A stretch of DNA of 64,000 bases from Mytilus galloprovincialis (GCF_965363235.1 NC_134839.1:80439410-80503409), one strand, 5' to 3'. Positions 46,351 to 59,386 are shown, counted from the first letter of the stretch. The notes: generated from the letters alone by a model not told the origin. Made by a program: numbers and translations.

Positions 46351-47862
46351 CAGGGCCGTAACTACATTGAGGCAAGTGAGGCAAATGCCTCATACTGGAA
46401 ATTTAAAAAAAAAAAATGAAAAAAAAAGATTGTCTTCATATCAAATTGTTTTCACGGAAAGTGTCTTGCAAGAAGCAAGTTCTCTTTACTACATGATGTC
46501 GACCCTGCATTTTTTTCGTGATTCGTGTTTCTAATTTACTTTTGGTTTTCGGAGTTGATTGTCTATTGTTTGTACTTCTGTGTCTCGGGTTTGTCTTTTG
46601 TTCTTTTATTTAATTATGACTATAGTTTGAGTGTTGATTTTCATTGTCCAAATATTGTGCGGGAAAATATTTTAAGAATATGCTCTACGATGCTTCTGGA
46701 CACAGAAAAAAATTGTCGTTTCTGCATGGATAATTGAACTTGATATCAAAGAATACAAAACTGCCTTTTTTGTATATAAAACCACAGGCCTTGGGCATAT
46801 ATGATACAGATATTTTTTATTTTTTTTCGTTGATTAAGATATTCAATTTTTATATATTAATAATACTTATCTATCACTTTTGTGCATGTCTCGTCTAGTT
46901 TCGAGTGATTTAAACGACTCAGAGAAAATACACAATGTTTCTTAGTATGGATTATTGGGTATTTTCTGGATCACTCGCAACTAGGCTCTAGCTATATATA
47001 GGTGAGACATGCACAGAAGTGATAGATATGTATTATAAATATAGAAAATTGACTATTTTAATCAACAACAAAAAATTAAAAAAAATATCTGTATCATATG
47101 ATTGTGGATAAAACTAGATAGCTGACATGGTTAAAGTAAGACCACCAATTCCCCGGTATCAAATCATTTGAAAAAAAACCCCAATGTATTGCCATATGAC
47201 CTTTTACATCGAATGGTTCAGACAGAAAATAAAGGAATATGGAGTAAACGTGCACGGGATCTAATCGCACACAAAGTCAATGCATAGAAAAAATACAAAT
47301 GATCAATGGTCAAAGATTTTATTCCTGTTCTTCATCTTGATAGTTGCTGGAAGGTCTTCGATAATAAAAGAATTATTAATACCGTAAAAGAAGATCAAGA
47401 TGGTCCCTAGTGTCGACTTGAGCAGTACTAGTACTTAAAGTATAATACTGCACTGTCACTATATCTAAATCTAGTCATACAAAAATCACCAAAGTCAGCA
47501 CAATAAAAGACAAGAGCAGACAGACAGACCCGGTATTAATGATTATGAGAAATACGATTTTTACTTTATCCTACATATCGGTCTTTTAATGTTGCCCCTA
47601 AAACCTAAAAGTCTTAAATTACAATGAATCTATGTTTTTGCTTTGAGACCAGAATATTGTCGAAAAAATAGCTAAAGATTATTTGCGTTTCAATGTTAGA
47701 AAGAGTCCGCGGAACGCTCAGAATGGATGATTTTGCGTTATTTTTCTCAGAGCTTCTGGGGGACTTAAGCGGCCCCCAAACCCCTCGCCAAATTTTTTTC
47801 GCCTCGCTACGCTCGGCGAATATAGTTTGCCTCACTATTAAAGGAGGCTAGTTACGGCCCTG
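46351..47862. mobile_element. 1.5-kb DNA transposon relic with 5-bp target duplication
   Basis: Terminal repeats CAGGGCCGTAACTA and TAGTTACGGCCCTG, flanked by CAGTG (46346-46350 and 47863-47867). Inside, 46797-46920 and about 46975-47100 form a second, imperfect inverted repeat, probably a nested foldback. No transposase frame survives. The CAG ends and 5-bp duplication suggest the same hAT5-like group as the short MITEs at 7711 and 51403. Confidence 0.7.
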
Positions 47863-47867
47863 CAGTG

Positions 47868-48444
47868 GTTTGAAATCACATCGAACCATGTACCCATTTC
47901 TTAATCATTTTCTTCATGTATTTTATTTCTATTTATGTCATTATAAAAGAAAGTTATTTACGAGATAGAATATATTGACAGACGGGATACTGAAAATGAT
48001 TGTAAGATATTTCAAAAGTACATAATTATATTCATAAAGTTGGTTTTATCTATAACCCTGGCAATCAGTGCTTATGTTATATCTTTATAGTCGGCTTCAT
48101 TTGAACATTTTTTAACAATCTATACCGAGCTGTGAAATGTAAACACAATGGAACATTGCAGCTTTAAAAAGGAAGTTCTTTAAATCAAAGTTTCAACGTC
48201 TCTATTGTCATATATTTTAGTTTTTATTTCAATACAATTGTGTCTAAAAATGGACAATATTGACTGTTTTCTGTTTCTTTATTGTTATACTGAATATATT
48301 TCGGATAAGTACATTCAGTTTGTGTCATAAACTGGGAGTCATACACAATAAGTGCTTCATCAATGTTTTTGGTATACTTTTTAAAATGTCGATCTAGGTG
48401 TCATCTTCCATAGTTTGATTTCCAAGTGAGTTCTAATGTTAATT
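47868..48444. other. Intergenic, nothing recognised
   Basis: AT-rich, no supported gene or repeat. Confidence 0.4.
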
Positions 48445-48860
48445 GGTGTAACCGTGGCAAAAATCTACATTTTTTACAGCAAAATATTACAAAAAATAGG
48501 TGAAAATGTAACAAAAGTCCCCAGAAATTGGTCCAAACTAGAATTTCAATCCATTTGAATGATACATTTTCCGAAAGCATTGACATTTATCTATCAAGAG
48601 GTCAAATAAAAAAATCATATGGATTCCACCTTATTTTTCTATGAAATTAAATTGAAACCGTGGCAAAAATCTACATTTTTTACAGCAAAATATTACAAAA
48701 AATAGGTGAAAATGTAACAAAATTCCCCAGAAGTTGATCCAAACTAGAATTTCAATCCGTTTGAATGATACATTTTCCGAAAGCATTGAAATTTATCTAT
48801 CAAGAGGTCAAATAAAAAAAATCATGGATTCCACCTTATTTTTCTATGAAATTGAATTGA
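48445..48860. repeat. Direct tandem duplication, 206-bp unit
   Basis: The block starting ACCGTGGCAAAAATCTACAT occurs at 48451 and 48657 with only a few differences. No coding content. Confidence 0.85.
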
Positions 48861-50983
48861 AAGGTTCGAACATAAAATATTTGTTCAAAAACTACAATAC
48901 CTTCTGAACCTACAGGAGATACGGATGTGAAAACACGAAGTCAAACAGAAAATGGCGTATTGAAACATACAAAGAAACATTCTTGATGTTCATATAAACC
49001 CACTTTAAAGGCTATACTATTATTCAGCTATCTAGCTTTTTATATATATATAAAATATATAACCATTGCAAAGGTTATATAGGTGTTGTACTTAATTGCG
49101 TCAGGTCTCAAAATGTTGATACTTTATCACGATTTAGTGGAATGTTTATTACTTTCTATCAAACTTTAGTTCAAGTTAATATTTTAGGATGTTATAAATC
49201 GAATCAAAGAGTTTGTATAAAGTTTATGATAATGCATTCGGCAGCAAATACCCATTTAAGACGCATAAAGTGTCAATGCATGTTTCTTTATATACGTAGG
49301 GAGAACCGTTACTTTTTTGTAATTCTGGTAAAAGTTCAGGTACATGTCAATATTTGATCATTACATGTAAACTCAACTTCTCAAAGGCATTCTAGCTTAG
49401 ATAATGTAGGATGACTATATAAGTCTCCTTTTTTTTTTCACGAAACACAATATAAAAATCATGTGTTTAATAAAACATTTAGAAACTTCTAAAGATTTAA
49501 TGTAAGATTGAAGAATTCATTTTTGAACTGATAACACTTTATATTTCATATTTTAAAGAAAAATCAACGGGCCGAAATGCGAAATCAAACTCCTAACACG
49601 CAGGTATCACATTCACACATGGAACAGGATCTGTTCACCTTCCAAAGCACCTGAGATCAACCCCGTTTTTTTGTTGGGTTCATGAATCTGAGTCCTTAGT
49701 TTTTATATTGTGTTTTTAAACATATTGTAGCAAATTGTTGTTATTGATAAGGTCATAGCTCATTTCTTAATACTTACTATAAGATTTCATGGTATTTTTG
49801 GACGTTTTTACAGTTTACAATTCACTACATGAAGGTAAAGGCTCTTGCACCACAAAGATGTAAATTAAAATACAAAATATACGACAGACTTTGTATGTCT
49901 TGTGAAATTGTTGTGAAGAAGGTTATTTGGAAGATTTATAAGCTCTTTCAAATAAAAAAAATCTTTTGATATAATGTTGTAAATTTAAAAAAAAAGTCAC
50001 AGTAGAGAAAATTAATTTATAACTGTACGAGTGAAGTATGTTTATGTCAATGCTATGAAATGGTCTTGCATGTATAACTGTCATAAAATTAACCGCCCGA
50101 GTGTAAACTAAACATAATAGATTAACCGTTTAAAAAAATTGATTGTTCAAAGTTAACACTATGATTACCTAAATAATATTATAATAGATATCTTTTACAA
50201 AACACTGTTGTCAAATCGATCGATCTTGTATAAGTTGTGAATAGTCTTTATTATAAAGCATTAGAAGGAAATTATCCGTTTTAAAGTAAGTAGAAAGAAA
50301 TCTACAGCTTAATTGTGAGTTAATATCAGTATTCACATTCTGCATATTAGTCTGTTAGTAATTAGAGTTGTACTTGATATCTGAATAAATAGTATTCAAA
50401 TTTCAAATGTACTTGAAATATTCCTCATTTTCTCTATGTTTGGGTTCTAAAGCAGCATTGCCATCTTTTATGACAACAGTTCCCTTTATACATGTAAGAT
50501 ATTTGCCTTTTTCTAAGTCGTCTGACTTCGAGTCTTTATTTGGAAGCATGGTATCTCATTATATGTGTATTTTAAGGTTCTAACAATGACTTACTTCTCA
50601 ACAGGCCATACTGAACATTAATGAAACATTTGCCACTGGACGTTAAGCAAGCAATAATCAATCTAAACTTGTGACACGTCACCAAATTATAAATGCATGA
50701 AGAATGCAAAAATTCATGATTGGCGATCGGTAAGATTTTCTTCAGCTACAATTTAATAAATGGTTACCGATGATTTCGATGCAAACTTTGACAAAAAAAT
50801 GTAAAATTTTAACTTTGATAAAAATGTCTTCTACAGCAATAGTCATGTACAAATGAATAACTGTTCGATTTGAAAGTACATATGCAAAAGTGTGAAAAAG
50901 TTTTTTTCAGTTTATGATATTACCTCTCTTAACTTCAATATTTAGAAATATTTACCAGGAGCCCGTGTATATACAAAAAAAAA
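48861..50983. other. Intergenic, nothing recognised
   Basis: About 2.1 kb of AT-rich DNA with only short frames. Nothing can be supported. Confidence 0.4.
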
Positions 50984-51300
50984 GAAGATGTTGTATAATT
51001 TCCAGTGAGACAACATTCCTCAAGAAACCAAATGACACAGAATTGAACAACTATAGGTCACCGTACGGCCTTCAACAATGAGCAAAGCCCATACCACATA
51101 GTCCGCTCTAAAAGTCCCCGAAATGATAAATGTATTTAACAATTCAAACGAGTAAACTAACGGCCTAATTTATGTACAAAAAATATGAACGAAAAACAAA
51201 TATGAAACACATCAACAAACGACAACCACTGAATTACAGGCTCATGACTTGGGACAGGCACATACATACAGAATGCGGCGGGGTTAAACATGTTAGCGGG
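50984..51300 (-). repeat. Dispersed repeat R5
   Basis: Minus-strand copy: GAAGATGTTGTATAATTTCC at the tail end, then CAACTATAGGTCACCGTACG, AACTAACGGCCTAATTTATG and GCGGGGTTAAACATG. It provides the uninterrupted sequence for the site occupied at 53849-54774. Confidence 0.7.
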
Positions 51301-51402
51301 ATCAAATTTTCAAATATTTCAAATATTTTCTATGCGTTTAATTAAAAGTCGTAATTCCAAAGTTTTTTTTAATATTCAGTGGTATAATATTAGTAGTAAT
51401 AT

Positions 51403-51568
51403 CAGGGGCGGATGCAGGAATTTTCGAAAGGGGGGGTGCTAACCCAGGCTAACCCAGGGCAAAGGGGGGGGGGGGTGCAAAACATATGTCCCGATACAAA
51501 TGCATTGATCGGCAAAAATAAAGGGGGGGTGCGCACCCCCGGACCCCCCCCCCCTGGATCCGCCACTG
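51403..51568. mobile_element. Short MITE with 5-bp target duplication, copy 2
   Basis: Same ends as 7711-7859, flanked by AATAT (51398-51402 and 51569-51573). Inside, a small duplication (AACCCAGGCT repeated) and a longer G run distinguish it from copy 1. Confidence 0.8.
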
Positions 51569-51573
51569 AATAT

Positions 51574-52680
51574 GTGGGCTAGTTTTATCTTTCATTTAAA
51601 CAATGCAAAATTCTAGCAATAAAAAATATTCTAAACTATGCATTTCCATTCTCAATTTTATACAACTTAAAATAAACACGTTTCCAGTCTATGGAAGAAG
51701 CGTATCGATAAAAACTTTTCTTATATCACAAAGCGATATTGTCTAATATCAATTGTAAATATGCAGACATTCCAGGCGGAAAATGTTGTTTTCGGCAACG
51801 AAAAATTAAAAAAAACTAACTTTAAAACTTATTGTTCAAATATAAACAACAATAGAGTCTAGATATACATTGAGAAGTTAGTTAGAAGCTAAAGTTTATG
51901 TCTGTGTAAAATTTGAAGTGCTGTGTTTTTCTTATATACATAAATAAACAATGCGATACTTTTAAAATATCATAGCAGTGTTTTTCTTATATCAAAATTA
52001 GTACCGATTAGTATTGATATTAGACTGTTGTACCCATATTTTGACAATTTTACCTATTATGTCTGTTTTGTTCACGCATCGTCGTAAATATGACAGAATT
52101 TGATGAGACTGTCATACACTTGAGAGGTTAAGTGCTATAAAACCAGGTTCAATCCACCATTTTCAAAACTTGAAAATGCCAGTACTGAGTCAGAAATATG
52201 ACAGTTGTTATCTATTCGTTTGGTGTGTTTTATCATTTGATTTTATCATTTAATAAGGGACTTTCTGTTTTGAATTTTCCTCGGAGTTCAGTATTTTTGT
52301 GATTTTACTTCTTAGTAGTAGTGTATGTAAAAAAGCAGTTTTAAGACCATAGCTTAAATTCAAATTGTTTTTGGTAACATCTTACAAATTTCTCAATTAG
52401 TTTTGGAAGCAAAACTAATCAAATAAGGGTTTAATAAACAATGCCGTAATCAAATCGCTAAGTATCAAAATGATCGTTCACATATATAATATTTAGCAAA
52501 TTTCATAATGGATGCACCGAAAAAATATATATCCGATATGCTTGCAACGCACGCATGGAAGACTTTCATTGGATAACAATAAAACTAACTTGTGACAAAG
52601 ATGAATCATACTGTCCTCGTTCAGATTGATTCGACAAAATCTGACCTGTACTTTTGAATCTCCTTTTTTTTTTACAAACT
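51574..52680. other. Intergenic; left partner of a distant inverted motif
   Basis: No gene. The stretch 51690-51770 (CCAGTCTATGGAAGAAGC, then CTTTTCTTATATCA and GCGATATTGTC) is the inverse of 55560-55655. Confidence 0.5.
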
Positions 52681-52862
52681 AGACCGTTGGTTTTCCTGTT
52701 TGAATTGTTTAACACTAGTAATATATAGCGTGGTGTTCGCTGTGAGCCAAGGCTCCGTGTTTAAGGACATACTTTGATCTATAATGGTTTACTTTAAACA
52801 AATTATTACTTTGATGGAAAGTTGTCTCATTCGAACTCATGCACCATCTTCTTATATCTATA
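52681..52862 (+). repeat. Dispersed repeat R3
   Basis: Contains AGACCGTTGGTTTTCC, GTGAGCCAAGGCTCCGTGT, CTATAATGGTTTACTTT and ends CATCTTCTTATATCTATAAA. Confidence 0.7.
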
Positions 52863-53649
52863 AATCTTTAAAATTTCCCCTTATAAATAACTGCTTTCCA
52901 GTCCTCCAACTGAACGATCTAAATGTATGAAAATAATATAGAAAAGATATAACACATTTCTAACGTCAAAAGACATTTACATCTTATTTATTTGTGTTCT
53001 AAACATTTTTAAACTCATTGAAGAAATGAATTTATGACAAGCGATACGGATTGTTATTTTGCACTAAGAAAAGTTCGCGTATTTATACGATCGGTTACTA
53101 GCCAAAAACGAAAGTCAAATCTCTGTGGCAACAATACATCGGAATAACCTCACGGTCATCGCGATGTAAAAGAGCGTCCACGCGGCGAGCTGATTATGCT
53201 CATAGAGATATCGATTTGCCAACAGGAAAAGTCTTTGATATAAAAAAAGAACTGTTTTCCCTCTCAATATCTTTTTCTATGTTAATAATAAATACATTTT
53301 CTGTTTGACAAGATTTTTGATTTTCGTTGTATCTGAATTTGTCCAATTTATAGTCTGAGGCTACTCAGTTGGTATCTTCAAAGTTCGGGACATCAGCATT
53401 TGTACATTTTAATTTGTTTGGATTATTGATTTTACCATTTGACTATTTATTGTAATTTGGAGCTGTATTGGATTGGATTGTTTGAATGAATGTTTCTTTT
53501 AAGTAATGATATTTTTTGTCTATTTCGATATTACCAAGGTGGATAGTCTATAGCAGTGTGACCGGTAGATTATAATCTAATAGGTCGGTAGACGTATTTG
53601 CAACCGCATTTAAATCCCGCCATTGCATCATAACTTCAAATAGAATTAT
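52863..53649. other. Intergenic, nothing recognised
   Basis: AT-rich except for a short GC-richer patch near 53140-53200. No gene supported. Confidence 0.4.
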
Positions 53650-54900
53650 AAAAAATAAGATGTGGTATGATTGCCAATGAGACAACTGTCCACAAGACCA
53701 AAATAACACAGACATTAACAACTATAGGTCACCGTACGGCCTTCAACAATGAGCAAAGCCATTCTGCATAGTCAGCTATAAAAGGCCCGATAAGACAATG
53801 TAAAACAATTTAAACGAGAAATCTAACGGCCTTATTTATATATAAAAACAAGAGGCTGTCACAACGACAGCAAACCGGATTTATTAACATTTATTTGTGT
53901 CCTGCCAATATCACAAGAACCATTACTGATGAATGGTGAAAGTGAAAATCGTCAATATCAAATTTGACCTCCATTTTGTCATCAGTATCAACATATTAAA
54001 ATTTGCAAAGCTTAGATTGAATGGTTCATGAGTAAATGCAACAACGTGAATGGAAACGCCATTTTACGATCTTTCAAGAACCATAACTCCTGAACGGTAA
54101 AAGTCAAAATCGTCATTATTGAACTTGACCTCTATTTTGTCATCAGTAACAACATATTAAAATTTCAAAAGCTTTGGTTGAATGGTTCATGAGAAAATGC
54201 ACGGACACGACGGGAAACACCATTTTTCAATCTTTCAAGAACCATAACTCCTGAACGGTAAAAGTCAAAATCGTCATTATTGAACTTGACCTCTATTTTG
54301 TCATCAGTAACAGCATATTAAAATTTCGAAAGCTTTGGTAGAACAGTTCATGCATAAATGCACGGACACGACTGGAAACTCCATTTTTCAATCTTTCAAG
54401 AACCATAACTCCTGAATGGTAAAAGTCAAAATCGTCATTATTGAACTTGACCTCCATTCTGTCATCAGTAACAACATATTAAAATTTGGAAAGCTTTGGT
54501 AGAACAGTTCATACGTAAATGCACGGACACGACTGGAAACTCCATTTTTCAATCTTTCAAGAACCATAACTCCTGAACGGTAAAAGTCAAAATCGCCATT
54601 ATTGAACTTGACCTTCGTATAGTTGTCAGTAATAACATATTAAAATTTTAAAAGCTTTGGTTGAACGGTTCATGAGTTAATGCACGGACAACATTTGATT
54701 GCCGCCCGCCCGCCCGGGCGCCCGCCGTACATCCCCAAATCAATAACCGACATTTTTGTCACAAAAATCCGGTTAAAAATGAACGAAAAACAAATATGTA
54801 ACACATAAACAAACGACAACAACTGAATTACATGCTCCTGACTTCGGACAGGCACATACATAAATAATGTGGCGGGGTTAAACATGTTAGTTAGTCGGTT
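53650..54900 (-). repeat. Dispersed repeat R5 split by a family 4 element
   Basis: R5 sequence at 53650-53848 continues at 54775-54900 in the same order as the intact copy at 50984-51300. Confidence 0.75.
53849..54774 (-). mobile_element. Helentron-like element, family 4
   Basis: Read on the minus strand, it starts AACCGGATTTTTG, has a CG-rich simple repeat (54703-54725), then about four and a half tandem units of 161-164 bp (marker AGAACCATAACTCCTGAACG on the plus strand at about 54078, 54239, 54403, 54564). The inverse motif AAATCCGGTT follows, then the hairpin GCTGTCGTTGTGACAGC and CTCTTG followed by T. The host is an R5 repeat. No coding sequence. Confidence 0.7.
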
Positions 54901-56650
54901 AAACCATGTGATTGAAAACAATAGACTGAACAGATTATTAACACTTTCATCTATCATTAGGGTCAAGAAACATTTTTGAAATGATAAGTTCATGTAAGCG
55001 TTAATTTTGTTACAGTTTCGAAATTTTAGTGATATTGATCCTAAAACATTAAACCGGTCATGATATAGGTTGTGAATTATGTTTGCAGTTATCTTGACAT
55101 GCATTGTGACGTGTCATCGTATTCATTTTATATTAGAAAACTATAGCAGTTATATTAGAAAAGTATCGCATTCATAAATTTTTGATATTAAAAAATCCTC
55201 GCTATGATATAAGACAAATATCGCATTGATATTTTAAAATATAGCAGTATCGTTGACTTATAGGTGATTTTGGCGTAGCAAACAATTGAATTCATCTCAA
55301 TTGCATTCCACTGAATTTGCTACATGATATTGATTGAATGTGTACATCTACAAATGATAAATCGTGCATTTATGTTTCATTTATTCAATAATTCAATTTT
55401 CTCGTTTAAATACACCTTACTTGTTATTACATAAAATAACTCATGAAAATTATACACTAGACGTATGTCGTGTTAAATGTCGACCTGTTTTAAGAAAAGA
55501 GTCATTACTTTATACAGAGATATCTGCCTTTCTTCGTACAAATGCTAACTTTCGTCTGAAATTTCCCACAATGCAACTCGTTGATATAAGACAATATCGC
55601 TCGTTGATATAAGAAAAGCTTTTATCGAATAGCTTCTTCCATAGACTGGTTTCATTCTAAACAAATATAACAGCTTCCAATAACGGTATATGTTTTTGTT
55701 AAAAATTTAAGCCAGATCTACTGTCTAAATTGAGAATCCAATGTGTAAGCAAGAGTTCCATATGACACCCACCATACTAAATGAACAAAATAACATCTGA
55801 TGTTTATTCTGTGTGGGGTCATATGAATTGGAAGCAACTTAGGGGATATTCAAAAGTCAGCAGTTGAAGAAAAACTGATAACGTCATGGACAACGAAAGC
55901 GACGAAAAGACAAACAAGATCACATAACAATATACACTGAAATCTAAAGATTGGACAACACGAACTCAACCTACAACTGGGGGTGAACTCAGGTGCTCCG
56001 GAATGGGGAAACAGTTCATGCTCTACATGTGGAACCCATCGTTATGATCATTCTAGTACAAATCCATGTTCGATGAAGTAATAATATAAGAAAATGAGGA
56101 CCACATGGTAGTAATGAAAATTGGGACATATCCGTGGTCATCTGTTACAAAGATATTCCATAACAGCTGCATAAATCGTGATGGTGTCAGTAAAACCATA
56201 GATGTACAAACCCATACATCTATGGTCAAACTTTCGCAGTGATATATGACATACTCTATATGTAGGCACGGTTTTAATGTTGAAATGAAAAGTTTCCAAA
56301 CTTATTCGCTTTGAGAAATGAGGGTACTCAATCGTTTCTCATGTACTGTTTATAAATGTTTTAATGCACTGTTGTAACGTTTTTACGTGCAGTTTATGAA
56401 ACATTTCTAAAACTTACTTGATTGTTGCTTTCCAAGCAAAATGACGGAAGCTTTATGCAACATCTATGCAATGTAAACAAATTGGTTGGATTTGTACTGA
56501 TTGATACTTTATTTTCGATTTATCATTATGGGTTGTTGTTGGCTTTGAACTCTCTTACAGTCACTGCGAGTACTTTTATATATATCTATGTTTTGTTTCT
56601 ATTGCTTTTATGATAGTCAGTAACTGATTTGTATCGATCTAATGAGTTAA
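54901..56650. other. Intergenic; right partner of a distant inverted motif
   Basis: No gene. Short direct and inverted motifs around TTATATCA and GCGATATTG recur at 55140-55260 and 55570-55620. Confidence 0.45.
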
Positions 56651-57191
56651 GGTGGTATGGGAGTATGAAAAATAATAGTTTTTTTTCAAACTTGACAAAA
56701 TGAAGTATGTAAATGTGTTCGTAAAAAACGGAATAATAAAAATAAAAATGAAAGGTCAGCGAGCTTGTTTTCAATCTATACATGTGAAAAATTTCCATAT
56801 TTTGTATGGATTATACAGATATAAAGCATTTGAATAGAAGGTTAACTAAATGATAAAATTTTGAACTAAAATATTGGCAGACAGCTCTTATATTAAAAAA
56901 CGTGTCACCGTAACTTTCTCCTGCTATAACAAAAAATACAGATTTCCTGAGATTTCCTGTATGAATAATACCTTTTCGGAGTTCCAAGGTTATTTTGAGT
57001 ATCAAGAAAAACATATTCTACTTTTGTAAATAAGTGATTGATAATGGCCTCAAATTAGACTGATTTGTTCATTTAAATAAAAATTATTATTAGTAACGTG
57101 CATTTCTGTATTGAACGTTGCTTACCTTATTAAAACTTTAGACCTATTGTTTTCTGCTTTTCAGTTAAAAATCCCAGACGCACATACCACC
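56651..57191. mobile_element. MITE with TTAA flanks
   Basis: The ends GGTGGTATGGGAGT and its approximate inverse (ACGCACATACCACC) are flanked by TTAA at 56647-56650 and 57192-57195. TTAA flanks suggest a piggyBac-like origin, although a TTA/TAA Harbinger reading is also possible. Non-coding, 541 bp. Confidence 0.6.
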
Positions 57192-57219
57192 TTAATGCGC
57201 CATTTGTAACTGATTATAA

Positions 57220-57515
57220 GGAGAGGGTTGAGCTTTCACAAGCATGCTCAACCTCGCCACATTGTTTATTTGTCTGTCGGGCGTCTGTCTTTCACGGGTT
57301 TATGTCAGTCATACTTGTTTTTTTTTTTTTTTTTTTTGTATATTATACCGATATGAATTACATCGTTAGTTTTCTCATTTCAAATCTTTTATTGCTGATT
57401 TTTGCTCACTGTTGAAGGCAGTATGGTAACCTTTAACTGCGTAAATCTACGCAACTGAACTTGTATTTTTGAGGTCTCATTGGCAATCATACCACATTTC
57501 CTTATTATTCATATG
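57220..57515 (+). repeat. Dispersed repeat related to R3/R5
   Basis: Contains GCTCAACCTCGCCACATT, CTCACTGTTGAAGGCAGTA and the shared tail GGTCTCATTGGCAATCATAC. It includes a T run of about 22. Confidence 0.6.
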
Positions 57516-59343
57516 TATTGAAATATAGTCCTGACCGAGTTATTCGCTGACGGATGTCATATATACTAGTATACCAAAATATAATTGATTTAATATTTTT
57601 CTTCTTCTGTTAAGTAAGAAATCCTAAACATAAAATTAAAAAACAGAAACATTTTTGTATGTTTAAAGGGGGGGACTTTTAAAGTTCAGACCTTTCATGC
57701 AATTGTTGATTTATTTTGAAAATGATTATACGAAATGATAACATTCCGTTATCATATATATGTGGGTTTGTGCAAAGAATAAAATACAATTATTTTATAC
57801 ATGCGACTTTTTCATTAAATTTCTTTCGTGTCATTTGCATTAACATAACCAGAAGGTTCACATATTTTCACATGACATCTTATACTAGCTCAGTAAAAAT
57901 GAAAATGTTCAATTACATAAGAGATATTTGTCACATTACTTACACAAACACCCATAATTTACATATGAAATAAATGAGAAAATGTCTCAATCAAAAGAAT
58001 TTTCTCTATCACCAATTTCCTGATCTGTAATCCAACTTAAATCGATGACTTTCTCAAATCTTTTTATTTTTATCGCCGTTTTTTGTCCTACATATGATAA
58101 ACGTGTTCTATACCAATACAAGTTAAATAATTTAAACCTTCAGATAGAAAATTTACTTAACGGTATGTCCTCGGTTAAGATTTCAAACCTATACAAATAT
58201 ATTCTAAAGTGATACGTCAAGTTACTAAACGGTGTTTTTGGACATGAGGGAACTTCACCTATATAGGTAAGAACATTGTACATATTTAGAAATCTGCCGA
58301 AGACAATAGTATTGTTATTTATTGGGTTTTGATCTACATTGAAAGAGAAGTTGAAAAACTATAAATATGCATGTCTGTATTATTCAAATTATAAAGTCAG
58401 GATGAGGCCAAATCCGTGCTTTTCTTTATTTTAGTCCACTTGTTGGTTAGTTCTTGAGGGTTAGAGGTCAAAACCAAACATAAAAAAATGTGTAAGAATT
58501 TTTTCGAATATCTACAAGAATTGAATATTTTTTATGAGACACCAAATTTTAAATCATTATTTTGTTCAAATAAAACATATTTAATTGATGTGAAAGTTGG
58601 TATATAAATGCAAGATATTTTTTCTGTTTAGAATTGGTCCCAAACCGTATGCAGGATTAAGTTTTAAATTTTTTGTGTGGATTATCTTCTTATTGGCTGG
58701 AAGGTTGAAAACTTTATTTGACGCATACAAACTTTAAAAATCGTGGATCTAACTGTTGTTCTGCTGAATTGTAAAAAGAAGTCGCATAACCTCGAGTTAC
58801 TGTATCTATTTAAATAGTCCGCACTGCAAGTACTCGGTCTAGTTTTAGTACGTGCTCATTCCTGTTCAAGTAACAGCGTTGATCTGGTTATTGGTGGCTC
58901 TTTGAAAGAAAGGTTTTTCAATTTTGTCGATTTATCTATTTTGCTTATGAACTTTTTCGTGGAAGATACCTCCGTTCATTTTGTTTTGCTTGCAATGTTT
59001 TCACGTGATTTGCAATGCAAAATCTTAAATTCTTATGTCTATACCGCCCATATTCATCTACACAACATAACCTCCATACTCCTATTTACTAATAAGGGGA
59101 GATGCTTGGTAGTCGATCAACAAAACAAAGTAACAAAAAAAAAAAGATGAAATCCGCTAAGACTTTAAAATCGGTATAATTATAGCCGATGTCAAGCCAA
59201 CTTAATTAAAGTTGAAGATAAAATTGATTACCTTGAGGCATATCGATCAGTATTGATTTTATATTTATTTTTGATTCATAAATGCACTCATAGTATAGAT
59301 TATATCGAGATAGAAAAACTTAAAGCGGAAACCACAAACAATA

Positions 59344-59345
<2 letters not shown>
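57516..59345. other. Intergenic, nothing recognised
   Basis: AT-rich. Frames of 82-85 codons at 57716 and 58902 have no domain or splice support. Confidence 0.4.

Positions 59346-59384
<39 letters not shown>
59346..59384. repeat. TA microsatellite
   Basis: About 39 bases of alternating TA. A second run lies at 59611-59637, next to a hairpin. Confidence 0.9.

Positions 59385-59386
<2 letters not shown>

Noticed and set aside
55364-55612. 82-codon plus-strand frame
   Set aside because: It runs into the inverted TTATATCA/GCGATATTG repeat and has no domain or splice sites.
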